Shown here: positions 1 to 12,500 of the stretch, piece by piece
Position numbering within the stretch: the stretch's first letter is position 1
Layout of the letters: each line of letters opens with the position of its first letter
Source: Panaeolus papilionaceus
Taxonomy: Eukaryota > Basidiomycota > Agaricomycetes > Agaricales
DNA: 64,000 nucleotides
Assembly: GCA_015501605.1 (NCBI GenBank)
Contig: JADNRZ010000019.1
Coordinates: 1,012,258 to 1,076,257 of the forward strand
Reading direction: 5' to 3'
The notes under the pieces: generated by a model
Told to the model about the DNA's origin: nothing
Databases searched by the model: none
The model's input: only the letters and a program-made list of their open reading frames with translations
Translations under genes and position numbers: made by a program

Positions 1-394
1 TCTCACTGTCCCCTTCACTTCCCTTGGTTTTATATTCCCCCCTTCCGGTCGGAACACCATCTTTCCCGCTCTCGCCGGCTACCTGCGCCCTTCCTTCCAT
101 TTGAAATTCGAATTTCCAATTATTCCGGGGTGTTGCTACAGCTTTCCAAGGGGTGACTCATAGCGGATCTTGGCAGTGACAGTTGCATTTTGGGTTTTTT
201 TTCCGTTTATAATAACACTGCTTTGCACTGCGAGAGTATAACGTTTAATACCCTACCTTTGCATTACCATTACCATTACCTTGACATTGTTCTTGTCGTC
301 ATCGACTACTACGACGACCACGACCACGACGATTTTATCGCCAATCATACCACCTCAACCACTACCTTTTATTACCCCACCCCAGATAGCCACC

Positions 395-2587
395 ATGAAA
401 GGCTGCCTCAAAACGACCTCTTTCCATTCTCCCCTCCCCAGCCCGCTCCCCCGTACTTCAAGTACGGGTTCATGTAATATGACGCCTACGTTCTTCAACT
501 CATCACACGTGTCCTCTTCTTCATCTTCTTCCCCTTCATCTCTGACGCCGTCTGGCTCAGCATCACATACACCCATAGGCTCGACGTCCCATTCGCTCAC
601 GAATTCACCCACGTCGTCGTGTGTGAGCATACTGCCGTGTAAGAAGACGGTTGCGTTTGGAGCTGATGGGACGGAGGAGGTGTATGTTGCGGATGAGTGG
701 GATAGGACGCCTATGGAGCCTGCGAGGAAGTTGACGTATCAGTGAGTTTTTCTTTCTTTCTTTTTTTGGTTTCTTTTTTTTTTGTTTTTAAAAAAAAATC
801 GTTGGGCTGTTCACTGATCTCCTCCCCCCTCTGGCAGAGACATCCTCGAACTTAAAGAAATCCAACGCTCATTACCACGCGCATGTCAACCACCCGATCT
901 CCTCGGCTCAGGACATCGCACACGACACTACCTCTCCGGCGTCCCCGTCGGGCTCCTCCCCCTCTTCGACTCCTCCTCCCGGTCGCACTCGTCCTACTCC
1001 TCCGCCTCATCAAGCGACGTGGATAGCAGTAGTGAATTGGAGGGCTGGAGCGGGAGCAGTGCAGGGAGCAGCCTTGATAGCAGTGTTGCGCCGAGTCCGT
1101 GTGGGGGCAGCAGTCCTGTGCGATGTGCAAGCCCGGACTTTTCGTATGTGAAGAGTGGGCAGACGAGTGGGAGGGATATGTTTGCGACGAAGGGTTTCCT
1201 CCCCGATTCCACTGCCACCACCACCACCACCAGTGCGAAAGATATGTTTTCGAATTTGAATTTGGGAGCGGGCACGACGCCGTGTGGTTCTGCGTATAGC
1301 AGCGATAGCGAGACGAAGAGCCCTGCGGATGCGTGGGGGACGATTAGTTTTAAGCGGGGCCAGCAGAAACCTGTTGCGCCGTCAATACCGTTCTCCCCTG
1401 CGTCCACTTCCCTTTCCCCTTCTTCTCCCTCTTTCACCTCTTCCATTACTTCCGCTTCCACGACAAGCACGACGACGATGCCGTGTTCTATGACGAGCCC
1501 GACGACGACGAGTCAGTACACCCCGCCTTCGCATATGGCGCATCTTGTGCCCCAACGGCCGCAAGGTGTGAGGCCGAGGCCCGCGTTTGCGTTTTTGCCG
1601 CTCCTTGACTCCAGTGCTCCATCCACTTGTGCCAGCAGCATGATAAACGGCAGTGGAAGCATGACGAGGGAGGATAAAGATGCGATGGTGGAGGGTGCGA
1701 TCAGAGACGCGAGGTCGCCGAGGGTGATGAGGATGCAGGGTGGGAGTGGGGAGTGGTGTGAGGCGTTTGAGAGGCTGAATAACTCGCAACCCCGACATGG
1801 GTTTGACTCGCATAAACCGAGACAGTTTGGGTTTGGGTTTGATCGAGATGTGGATCTGGGCGGGGATATTGAGATGGAGAAGAAGGGGAGGAGGATGAGT
1901 AGGCAGGCGGAGGAGATGAGGAGGGTGATGAGGGGTGATAGGGATCAGGATCAGCATAAGAAGAAGAGGGGCGTGAGTAGGGAGAAGAGTAAGAGTCGGG
2001 AGAGGAGGAGGAGCGGAGCGGAGGAGGATGAGTGCGATGATGCGGATGTTGAGACGCAGACGCAGACGATGGTGGTGGGCGGTGCGGTGTTGGGTGCGGG
2101 CAAGCGGCCGAGTGAGACTGCGTTGGCGATGATGAGGGATAAAGAGGAGAGGAGTGGGCGGTCGATGGGGAGGGATGTGGGGCTTGAGAGGGCGATTAGG
2201 GAGGGGAGGGAGGAGAGGGAGCGGGAGAGGAGTGAGAGTCGGACGAGGACGGTGCAGAGTGTGAGGGAGAGGGAGAGGAGTGCGAGTAGGACGAGGGCGG
2301 CGCATCCTTTGCATCAGCGTGAGGAGGTGGTTCTACCTCTGTCGCAACCTCAGCCCCAACCTCAGCCTGCATCCCAGCCGCCTACACCTACACCTACCCC
2401 GAAGAAAAAGAAAGAACGTCGGTTTATTCTGATCAACGATATGGAGATTGAACTAGACGACGATGAAGAGGAGGAGGTTGCTCCTGTGCCCGTCGTTGTG
2501 CCTACACCCCCGCCTGTTGTGGAGGTGAAGAAGGAGAGAAGGTTTATTGTTGTGAATGATATGGAGATTGAGTTGGATGATGATTAG
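395..2587 (+). CDS. Conserved basidiomycete low-complexity protein, function unknown
   Basis: Two exons, 395..741 and 838..2587, joined across a 96-nt GTGAGT...CAG intron in phase 2, give 698 residues. The start at 395 has a strong context (gccaccATGa) and begins MKGCLK. The ordered N-terminal block reads through the splice (VADEWDRTP..., KLTYQ, then DILELKEIQ). This arrangement recurs in basidiomycete hypothetical proteins as far as I recall it, but I know no function. The rest is serine-rich, then strongly basic with RERERS-type stretches around residues 430-570. The C-terminus carries the same block twice, (K)KERRFI..NDMEIELDDD, separated by a proline/valine linker. No membrane segment or signal peptide is visible. 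The basic-then-acidic pattern suggests a nuclear or scaffold protein, but that is inference. Confidence 0.72.
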
Positions 2588-4637
2588 GGGCGTTGTTGGC
2601 GGGGAAGATGAGCGCAGGGGAGAGCTCACCATTCATCTCTGGTGTTGATACCACCGAATCCTTCTCCTTTCTCTTCCCATTTTTTTCCCCCTCTTTTTCG
2701 GGTTTGACTGTCGATTTGTATTAATACCTTTTTCCCCCTTTCTCTCCCTCGTCTCGCTCTTGTCGGGCACCATTCGCGCCCTCCGACCTAATTATTTAAT
2801 CTGGCCTCGTCTTATTCTCTCTTATCCTGTCGAATATTCATCGTCATTATATTACCGGATTGGATCGCAGTTTAACGACTTACCTATCCTACCCTACATA
2901 TGCCTGTTTGCCTGCCTGCTTGTCCTACATAGACCTGTCGTCCTGCTCTCACTTTTTTTCGTCGTCTTTTTTTATCTCGTCTCCTCCCCTTATTGTGGCG
3001 ACCAGTTATTGTATACAGATTATTCCCTTCCTCCCTTTCCTGTCCTATTTTTTCTATTTCTTCTCTGCCCATCCATGTGTCAAACCGGAATCCATCCATA
3101 CATCCATCTCATTAACAATAACATAAACACACCACATTGGATTTTTTCATTCCATTCCATCTATGCCATGACATGTCACATACCTCTCTTTTCCCTTTTT
3201 CTTTCCTTTCCTTTTATTCCTCTTTTTTTCGTCTCGTCTGTCGCATATCAGTCGTACATACAGTACCGTAGTTATCAGCCACGTCACGTACCTATCCATT
3301 ATAACCCCCCTCTTCGATGCTCAATTACAGAACGCGCACTGGACGCTTTTTCATCCCCTCCTCAACCCCTGATTCTGGCTTCGAGTCTTATTGGTTGTAG
3401 TTTGGTCTGGTATGAGTAAATAAATAATTAGATACCGGCAGCCTGCAGGTTTTGAGGATTGGTATCTTTCTGACCTTTGACTAGATTTTTGCTCTATCCC
3501 CTCTCCCCCTCCCATCACGCTCCGCTTTTGATTTTGATTTTGGGCTTGCTTTGATACGCGTTAATTTTTTTCTTTATTTGATGTTGGGATTATATAGATG
3601 AATACAAGCATACTTGGATTTCATGTTTTGTTGCGGTTGATGGGCTTGGGTTTTGTTATGCGGGGTAATCTTGAGTTGGAGATGGCGCAATGTGAGGGAT
3701 GGTACAGTGGTACGAGTGCGGAATTGAAGAAATTCATGGTAGGTTAGGGAATACGCGGTATGATTGGGGAGGGAAACAATCTAGAAGGGAGAAGAATCTC
3801 ATCGAGTCTGCTTCTACGCCCATATATAATCCAGCACAAGCATGTTACATTGATCTTAACGCCTTGAGGACGTGACAACGGAGCGCCTACGGGATTCGCT
3901 TCGCTCGCCAGAATCGCCACAGTCACTTCGATTCAGATGCCAGTGCATGCAGGTGATCGATCATTATGGGTATCCGTGAAGGACGCCCAAGCGATGGCTC
4001 GATAAAAAAGTGTAGCCTGCTGTTATTCAAACGCGGTGATTCGACTTCTTGCTCATATAGCGCAGCCAGCGAATAGTAGATAGACATAACATGATATGCA
4101 CATACATATGTTGGTGCTGGTTTATGCTCGATTCCTTGCTCAAAACTTCCAATCCGCGCACCGCTAGACGAGGGGACGCTCGTGCAACGCACTGGTGGTG
4201 CTAATAATAACCATTTACCCGGGCACTCGTCTAGCATCAACGCCGCTTGTGTCGCTTACCTCGGTTGGTCACCTCCTTGTGCGTTCGTGCATACGTGGGT
4301 GGGTGCATTGACATTGTGGTGGTGATAAGTGAGTGGAGGTAGAGGGGCGATTCATATTAGTCGTGATGAGCTGAACAGGCTGTTTATCACATGTGGTTGT
4401 CAATTCTTTGAGTTTGGGAGGCAGGATGACATTGGGAAAGATTGTTGTATGCGCTATTTTAATCCATGTATAAGGCAGCCAGTGGTGCGGCTTGGTGAAA
4501 GGGAGTGAGATTAGATCATTTGAATTGAATCAAATCAATACCAGGCTTAACCAGGCGCTGTTCTTTAGTAAGCGCCCAAGACAAGAAACGGCCGTCAGAG
4601 GCAGAGGAGTCGGATTGAGGCGGCCAGGGCGGTGTGG
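2588..4637. other. 3' flank and intergenic DNA without a recognisable gene
   Basis: The first 850 nt are extremely pyrimidine-rich on the plus strand (tttttcccc-type runs) and fit the 3' untranslated region of the preceding gene. An open frame at 2760..3419 has no ATG start and only reflects this T-rich composition. From 3440 to 4637 I see short minus-strand frames without recognisable protein features. Positions 4260-4560 resemble 8320-8560 (see the findings). Confidence 0.5.
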
Positions 4638-5408
4638 TCATGACCACCCCTTTTCAGCCAGCGCTACAAAGGGGAGCAATGGAGCGCGAATCGTGTCCAG
4701 CTCCGGAATTTCATTTTGGTCGGTAGGTGTGATAAACACCAAAACCAATGCAGAGCTCAATTCTTCGCCTGTTAGGGGTTCTCGTATGTCAGCAAAGGCA
4801 TCCCATACTAGGCTACATAAATTAACTAAAACTCTACATGTTTAAGCCCGTCGTAGTAGTACGATTCAGTAATGCATGTTCGGAAGATGCGGCGGAGGTA
4901 CACCTGCGAACGCCGCGACGGCGTCAAGTTCAGGCGTTTTTGTCTGGGCTGAGTTACATAATGCAAGGGAGTGGTTACATAAAAGAACTTCCTCGAAGTT
5001 GTTCACAGACTCGCCAACACTGGGACCGATAATCGGAGAGAGCAGACTATTCGCGTGCATGACGAGTCGTTTCCTAAGCCCAACAAGCGCTGAATTGAGC
5101 ACTCCGCCTGCTGTGTTCAATGCTTCTTCTCGCTGCCAAAATGGAAGTTTGGTTGATTCAAACAATGCAGAATTATATGTATGTTCGAGTCAGTCAGGGA
5201 TGAGAATGGCTGGAAAAGAAGACAATTCGACACATACACCGAGGTCACCGTTGATGAACGGGGTGTTCGTGATCTTTAGAACTTGTGATATGACGGGATT
5301 GTTCTGAGCAATACCCGAGTCGCGGCCAGGTAGATCAACTGGTAGTGCAAAGACAGGGTGTGCGAGCACTGTGGCAAGTGCAAGTAGTGAAACGAGTGAT
5401 ATGTGCAT
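4638..5408 (-). CDS. Small secreted protein, paralogue of the gene near 37 kb
   Basis: The start at 5408 gives a clear signal peptide (MHISLVSLLALATVLAHPVFA) followed by LPVD. Exon 1 is 5408..5238, ending in phase 0 at a GTATGT donor. The next acceptor (ggcag) opens exon 2 at 5132, with A.NTAGG.LNSAL. The paralogue at 36.9-37.3 kb has the same plan: signal peptide, LP.P.., LKI.N.P, a phase-0 intron, then A.NTAG..VN. The 3' end is uncertain. Exon 2 can stop at 4866 (145 residues), or splice at 4904/4768 in phase 1 into a third exon ending at 4638 (176 residues). No catalytic domain is recognised. A small secreted, effector-like or cell-surface role is inferred only from size and signal peptide. 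Confidence 0.5.
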
Positions 5409-6657
5409 GATGGATGATTAAAGAAAGAGCGACTGGTGAGGACTTGAACTTGAAAGATTGGCTGTCTAGCCTTCGCTCAACGTCCAATTGCTGCGTTTTA
5501 TTGGCAATCCATGTCCCCTTTGCCCTAGATTTATTTGTTCAACTGATATTTGGAAAGGGGAAATGGAACACAGCCGAATGTTCTGGTCATTAGAATGTTC
5601 TGTTTATGGTAGCTGATAATGACTCCCGTAGCTTGTCCAGCGTAAAAAAGGACAAGCGCCTGAAGGAAGGCGTTCGGATCGGTGCCGGATAAGGTGAATG
5701 ATACATGGTCTAAAAAATGACATGGGCATATTCGGCCCCTGTGCAACTCAATTGGACAAACTGTAGCGCAGGCTCCAAGTACAGTTCAATTCGCTCAAAA
5801 GCGACCTCCGCTTACTTTTGTGTTCAATCTTGTCATGTATACACAAATAAAGCTATTTTACTCCAAAGTCTTCAATTTTCCGTAAATGGTGCGGAATTGT
5901 TCAATGCAATCAACCCTGTTGTCGAAGATTTTGACAGATATATGTTAGGGGGGAGGCCACAAACCATAGGACACCGATCTCTGCACTAAATTATGCCCTT
6001 TTCGCTGGCCTATTCAGAAATTCTTAAGTAATCACTCGTTATTCGGTCTTTGCGCGTTTATGCTTTTTGAGTATAGTTTTGTGATAAAAGTGAAAAATCC
6101 GGTCGAAAAGTCGAAAGATGGCCTAGGATAACAGGGGTCATGTTTATGTGTAAAGCACTGTACGAGTTTGGCCCGCGAGCTGGATGTCAAATTCTGTGGC
6201 ATCCTAACACACTATGATGTTCAGGGTATATTATCGTGCACTTTGATTGGTATACTTATCAGGTAAATTATCAATGTCAAACATCCTTACTTCCATCAGA
6301 TTGGTCTGAAGAGACCAGGACCCTGCATTGTTCAGAAACACTTTAGCTTTCAACACATATACAGTTCGATAAGCTTGACACTGACACGTCAAGCGTTAAA
6401 TTTAATACGCTGGTGAGAAGAAAAATCCAGCGGTCTCTGTTCGAAGGATAGCTGTAAACTATGTGTTGCGGATCTGTTTCGGTGAGGATGCTTGATATTT
6501 GATTATCGTTGATTGAATTAGGCCAAATGCTGGTCGTTTAAATGCACAATCATAATAAGCGCCGATCCGAATTTTATCCGCAAAACGTGACAAAATTTAT
6601 TCACGGCGGACAGCTCATCTAAGTTCTTTCAAGCATGTTTACTATCACCGATATATG
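5409..6657. other. Intergenic, at most an unrecognised gene fragment
   Basis: A minus-strand frame at 5531..5746 has protein-like composition (GTDPNAFLQALVLFYAGQ, then FGCVPFPLSK) but no convincing start, upstream exon or family match. It could be a relic. The remainder is AT-rich with no coding signal. Confidence 0.35.
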
Positions 6658-6817
6658 TACTATCATCGACCAGTACTTCGTTCCAACCAGAACTTCGTGA
6701 GGTCACGAAATTTAGCAGGGAAAAGTGACAGCTCGTTCCCGAGAGTGACAAATTCCCCGCCAAAACGTAACACGGCACGAAGTCTTGGTTAAAACAAAGT
6801 ACTGGTCGGTGATAGTA
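6658..6817. mobile_element. MITE-like foldback element, about 160 bp
   Basis: The sequence starting TACTATCATCGACCAGTACT at 6658 returns inverted as AGTACTGGTCGGTGATAGTA ending at 6817. The arms stay complementary for about 40 nt with a few mismatches, around a central region of about 75 nt with no coding capacity. Both outer ends read TA, compatible with a TA target duplication as left by Tc1/mariner-type elements. A second TACTATCACCGAT lies just outside the left arm at about 6639. The family is not identified. Confidence 0.55.
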
Positions 6818-9566
6818 TCTGGCGCCTGCTATTGGAAGTCCGATTCCGTTATTGGCTGGTAGCTTTTTGAGTACATAATTGGGTTCGATGGTATCTATTG
6901 TATGTCCGTATGTATGTTAAAAGTAACCTAATTTGAGTTTCGGCTCATCAGATTTCATTGTTCATGTCGCAAACGAATGTCAGACCTTCAAGTCTGAATT
7001 ATAGGCGTCCAAAGCGGGAAGGAAGCGATGAAGGACTTATCGGAACAGCGAAGATTAAGTATGAGAGGGCCAAGGGCCAGGCAGCCCAGAGTGCTCAGTC
7101 TTAACTTTAAATTCAAACACATCGAAGTCCGAGAATCCAATAGGTCCTTATATCGTGTAGTTTGCATGGAGTAACAAGTTGCATAAAACTTGTATCTCCT
7201 TTAATTTATAAATCATGAAATTCGAAACCTAGCAGGACTCAATGGACATTGCCATCTGAGACAGTAACCAACAGACAATTTACGCAAGTCAAAATGCAAC
7301 GACTACCCGAACTTGTAAAATCATATTAACTTCTTATAAGGCAGTTAGGGAGAGGAAGGGGAGGAGGGCTTTGAAGTGCATTGAAAGAAATTCGGTTGGC
7401 TGGTCAGACTCTCGGGGGCTGGATGAAAGTTTGAAGAGGATTCCGCCAATACTCGGTTGGCCTTTTATGCAGACATGCAGACAGTAGATGGGTGTCCGGA
7501 AGCCTCTAATCGGGGCGAGATGACGTTGAGAATACCAGCGGCCCTGACCATATTTGGTGTCAAATGTTCAGCTAGTAGAAGCTTAATTATTAAATTGAAC
7601 TGTAAACAGCTGTTCGTCGCTCGAAGGGGCTTCCGAGGATGAGTCTGAAGCGAGTGTGATGGCTTTCATTTTGGAACTCTAATCCTTCGTTTATTGTAAC
7701 GGACGGACTGTGTGTTTTTGAAGAGATGCTCAATTCTTACTAGGTCAGTTCAGGGCGGCCCAAACCGAGGTCAAAAGCCCATCTACCAAAAGCGGACTTT
7801 GAAAATTGAAATAGTATTTCGGATGGCGTTTGGCTGCTTTTTGTCATCAATTGCGGAGGTGGTTGGGCCTATTCCTTTTTCGAAGGAGGCGGGGGACCCA
7901 TCGAGGAAAATTCATCTTGCTCTCGTAACGTCGGAGAATGGAATTGAATGTCCGCTTTTGGGTGAACGTAGTTTGAACTGATCTTGACTGACCTGGTAAG
8001 AATTGAGTATCTCTTGAGAAACGCAGTTGATTGATAGTCCAATGTCTTCAGGTAATCAGACTCAGTAATGCGAATATGACTGTGAAATGTTACAAGACAG
8101 AAGCTATTGTCAAGTATCGTCCTTCCGAGTACACACCGAAGGACCCTCTTTGATCACGAGTTTTCTACATCTTCACCCAACCCATCGCTTTGTGTGCTCT
8201 CGATGCCGTATTTTAATTTTGGTTTATATAAGCTTCCAGCGATACCGTTTTAAATATATCCTCGGTCTTACCGCTTCCGTAGATTCCGTACACAGTATGT
8301 CGGCTGTTCTTCACCTTGCGTGCGCGCATACGTGGGTAGAGGTAGAGTGGTGCTTGGTTTGGACGAGTTGAGGTCCAAAGGTTTTGGATTGAAATAGGTT
8401 TCGAAGTGAGTCATTGGTGCGATACAGGAGACAAGCTGACTCGAAGGTTGTGAGCGTAGTGGAGACCGTTATGGCTGGAAGCTATGTGAAAAGAGAGTGA
8501 TTAGATTAGATCATGTCGAGTTTTGAAGTCATTGCGGTATTATAAGAAGACGCTGTAAGCGCCCAGCATGTATCATATGGGCTGGCGATTCCGTCTAAGG
8601 TGCTGATAAATAACCGTTTTCATCAGTATCTCAGAGCTATAGCTCACCTGATCAGAATGGATACTATTGGAACGAATCGCAGTGGGGTATGTGCGTGACC
8701 GAAAAGCTATGTGCGCCGTGTGGTAGTATTCCAGTAAGACTAATGCACCGTCCTCCAACACTCAGTATACTGTCGGCACTGGTTTCTTGGCGCTTCTGGT
8801 TGTCAACGCTTGGCGGCGTTCAGCTCTTTTGGATCTGAGCTCTGATTGATTTTGGCCTACACAACGGCCCCGCTACCACGGGAATTCTTTCGGAAAGGAA
8901 AACGATGGGCTCACTCTCTACACCGATCGTCTGGGAGGATCCACCCATTCGACGGGACTCCCTCATCAGGGCCTAAGATGGTCAGCCAACGATGTGTATG
9001 ATCGCAGAGACATTCCACACCTTGATTCATACCCAGAGTCAATTCTAACATGAATTCCCGGCAATATGAACACGACTCCACAGTTTCCACAGATACTGAC
9101 CTCTAAATCGTAAAAACAGGCGTAAAGGGAACTAATCGAAGGTCGTGGAAGTTGATGTTCCTTGATGGTTTGACACGGCGTTCACACGGCACGATGCACA
9201 AATATGATGATCGTCATGAATGATGTAGATTTCATGACATGTATGACATCATTGAATTCGCAACGTCGTCAATGGTTGCAACAGCTGTGGTGTTTTCCTA
9301 ACCAACTCTAAATTTCTTGTGAACATAAGTCGCTTCAACTGAATGACTGCCTTGCCTGCTACTATTACCCTTGACGCATCCGCTCAGTCACCTTCCAGTG
9401 CGATAGCCTACTTGAAATATGTTCCCCAACGACATGGCACTCCAGAACCAGTCAACATGGTCAGGCTCAGGACACACAAAATGTAAGCCATTAAGCTGCG
9501 AGTGATTACAAAGACTTATGCCTCATTTCGTGGGCCACAGTCAGCCGCAGGGCAGAGACGAATTCC
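6818..9566. other. Gene-poor stretch of 2.7 kb
   Basis: Only short frames occur here. Minus-strand 8573..8761 encodes EDGALVLLEYYHTA and contains a plausible 45-nt intron (GTGAGC...TATCAG). Together with sequence similarity downstream of it, it may be the tail of a decayed copy of the secreted protein gene at 4.6-5.4 kb. Nothing else is recognisable. Confidence 0.4.
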
Positions 9567-10485
9567 ATGGACACGGATGACTACTCGCGCCCATCTTCCC
9601 CTCTTCACATTTTACCCCAAGTATCGTACCTGCGAGGGTCTTCCTATAATAAGGACGACTCAAAAGCATCTCAGATGTCTACCTCTTGCGGCACGTCTGG
9701 TCCTCCGAGCTCCTACGACTCAACCTCAACAAACCGTGAAGCCAGTCCCACGCCAACTACTCGGAGGAGGGATGGGGTGATGAGGCTTGAAAGCATCCTA
9801 AATGAAGTGTCTGTGGATCCATCATATGCCCTATGGGCAGCTTCAAGAAAATCTCGAGGGAGTATCGATCGTGATGAGCGATATACCCTGCCAGCAGTGG
9901 AAGATGTGCAGGAATCCTGTGCAGTCCTGAGTGACCGTGCGAGTTCAGAAGGTGAGTAATCGTATACAAAGTATCATCGTAACAATCGTCTTATCAAATA
10001 TTGTGTAGATGCCGATTCAGAGGTCAATTCCAACCATGACACCCCGGTCACAAGTAAGAGGCTCCATCGTTGCTCGGAGTGTGGAAAGGCCTTCCCAAGG
10101 TATGTCCCAGCAGCACGAGAATTTAAATTATTTTTCTAATCCTCCGTCCAGACCAAGTGGCCTGAAAACGCATATGTCAATACACACAAATGAAAAACGT
10201 GAGTATTTAGCCTTCTCCACAACCCGGAGTCCCAAACTAACCACCTATAAAGCGTTCACATGTACTCATCCGGGCTGCGGCCGCACATTTTCAGTTGCTT
10301 CCAACGCTCGCCGGCACATGCGTTTACACGGTATTGGCCTCGACTCGGATTCCTCACCAGAACAGCTATCGCCACTCAAAGTAAACTTCGAGCAACCTAT
10401 CGTGGTTGAATGTCCGAGTGGCTCTAGCGAAGGACACAGGAAGCTGAAGTGGAGCGCGGCCAGATTGAAAACTTCGGCGATCTGA
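9567..10485 (+). CDS. C2H2 zinc-finger protein with two adjacent fingers
   Basis: Four exons (9567..9951, 10009..10099, 10152..10198, 10253..10485) join in phases 1, 2 and 1 into 251 residues. The N-terminal 150 residues are serine/threonine-rich and unstructured. Two adjacent fingers follow: C..C in HRCSECGKAF with H...H in LKTHMSIHT, then a TNEKPF linker and CTHPGCGRTF with ARRHMRLH. The linker is a variant of the canonical TGEKPF linker, and it is created by the exon 3/4 splice, which supports the model. Introns interrupt finger 1 and the linker. Such proteins bind DNA in the nucleus; the target genes cannot be read from the sequence. About 65 residues without known domains follow the fingers. 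Confidence 0.85.
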
Positions 10486-11056
10486 TATCACAGTCTGCAG
10501 GACTGACTGCTTACGATCATCATGATTTGGGATATGGTCGATATAAATTATTCGGATTTACTTATTATTGGGGCTCTGAAGTTCATACATTTATCACACA
10601 CACATACACGCATACTGTAAACATATCTGGGTATCGGGTTCGTACTCACTAGCTAGCAACATGGACGAACAATATTTGTTGTAAATATAGAGTCATAGCA
10701 ATTCAATCTTAGTCAAGCTATCTTAGCTTTAAATGTATATGGTACCATGGTCTCGTTCCCTTAATGGGCTCTATTCATGCTTTCGAGCGGTAATAATGAT
10801 GGGGGGACATGACGAGGGCAGAATTGACAGGCACTCAAATTAGCGCTGATGTACTTGGTTATTTGAGCTTCTGACGATCTTCCAATGATGGTTCGACAGC
10901 ACAGAACTTTATAGGAGAGATATATGATGTACACTGACGGGTGCTAATGTAATGACCTTTTATGATGCCCACCCATAAGAAAAGAGGCCTACGAATAAAG
11001 CCTCATCAAAACAGCATCCGACGACGATGGTCGAGTTGCTCGACACCTGCGTTGGA
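10486..11056. other. Convergent 3' intergenic region
   Basis: This stretch separates the 3' ends of the zinc-finger gene and the metalloprotease gene. It is AT-rich with no open frame of note. Confidence 0.5.
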
Positions 11057-12418
11057 TCAGTTGCTAGCAATAACACCACGGTAGATCTTCATCTGGTCAT
11101 GGAGTCTGGAGGTTTGATCAGGAGTGAACTCAGTTTGGCAATGGTGATCGGAATAATCCATGTAGTTATCTGTGTCAGGTGTCAGAACATATTCGATTAA
11201 ACCTTTTTATGCAGTCTTGTTCACTTACGAATGGGATCGAGTCCAGGGGCATTGGGGCAGCTGTCGCGAGAGTCAGGGCAGCCATCGGTGGACATATACT
11301 GCAATGGGGTATCTTGGACAAGATCTTGTGGGTCGTTAGGGTCGCAGGCAGCATGCATGTCGTCCGTTTGGAATGTATGGTAGAGCCCAACCCAATGTCC
11401 GGTTTCATGCACCAAGGTCTATCATAAGTCGTCATCAGATAGTTGAGTATGAATTTTGAATCTTATAAGTAGTCACCTTTCCTTGGTTGTAGTCTACGAT
11501 GGCGCCTCCAGGCATCGTGTGGAAGTGGATGACTGTAGAAATAGTAAGCTGGTGACATGTGTCTTCAAAGCGGGATTCAGCGAGCTGCACTTACATATAC
11601 CGTCGACGGAAGGATTTCCGGCATACCACCAAGGGAAAGTTGCGAATCCCAGAAGTTGTCCGCCATCGATTTCGGGAAGCCTGTAAATAAGCGCGAGGTC
11701 AATTATATGTCTTCAATGCTAACAAAGAAATACAATTCGAATGCTTCACTTCGAATTGCGTTCAACCGTACCAAGCAGTGATGACATTCAACGTGCCTGC
11801 GTTCCCGGTCCTCAGTTGAGTCATGGCCTGAATGGCAGGATCGCTCTCAGGGTATGCGTAGTTGAACCAAACGTCGTTCATGGAATATGTGGTATTGGCA
11901 AGTCTGAACGAGAGCCCAGTCCCCTTGAACCCGTCGTTGAGAGCTGTAATCTGGTTCGTGATCCAATCAGAACTATGAAATGAGAATACGTTGAGTGGAT
12001 ATATACGAGGTGAGGGTCGAGAAATTGTGATGACATACGGTACATATCCGTTATATCTGTAGTCATCCGACTCATCGGTGTAGACAATATGCATGTTGAC
12101 GTTGATTATGCCACCGTTTGCAGAAATTGCGCTCGTCTTTTGACGCTGCAGAGCCTTGGACTGTTGCTCGATCTCGATGCGCTCCTGAGAGGACGGGTGC
12201 CGAGTGCCACATGTCGGCTTGAAACCCTTTTGGGGAATTTTGACCTCACGGCGGCTATACACATAGAGAGAAGGGCTGGGTCACCTACACGATATGCGAC
12301 GCAATGGGTAGATATGAAGTACATACACAGGGGTTTCGAGTCCAGAGACGGTGAGCGCCCCAAGCTGAGCGACAACGACCAAGGAGAAAAATTTGATGAG
12401 TTTAACCGAGAATTGCAT
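11057..12418 (-). CDS. Secreted M43 (pappalysin-type) metalloprotease
   Basis: Seven exons (12418..12327, 12254..12039, 11972..11772, 11680..11595, 11532..11477, 11418..11229, 11169..11057) join in consistent phases to 317 residues. Residues 1-26 form a signal peptide ([20 protein letters not shown]). The zinc-binding motif [11 protein letters not shown] matches HExxHxxGxxH of M43, and the Met-turn NYMDYSD lies about 60 residues downstream. LPGG-like sequence before the motif (HTMPGG) and paired cysteines ([15 protein letters not shown]) also fit fungal extracellular M43B proteases. The enzyme should be a secreted zinc endopeptidase. A TATA-like box lies about 75 nt upstream of the start. The fourth intron could use either of two nearby donors; GTAAGT at 11594 keeps the usual DG-hydrophobic sequence. 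Confidence 0.9.
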
Positions 12419-12490
12419 ATTGATGATTCAGATGATTGAAAAACTGGGCGATTCGAGGAACTGCTGGACGTACTAAATGGTTTCGGTATC

Positions 12491-12500
12491 CTTTTATAGG
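12491..12500 (-). promoter_or_regulatory. TATA-like box of the M43 protease gene
   Basis: On the minus strand this reads CCTATAAAAG, about 75 nt upstream of the protease ATG and in the usual window for a fungal core promoter. Confidence 0.5.

Noticed and set aside
1382..2314. Minus-strand frame of 310 codons
   Set aside because: Antisense shadow of the purine-rich second exon of the 395-2587 gene; the translation is Pro/Leu/His/Arg low complexity.
2760..3419. Long plus-strand open frame of 219 codons
   Set aside because: No ATG start; composition simply mirrors a T/C-rich 3' flank and no motif is recognisable.
3744..4240. Two minus-strand frames, one with a signal-peptide-like start
   Set aside because: No supported start for the longer one, no family pattern, and no consistent splice joining them.
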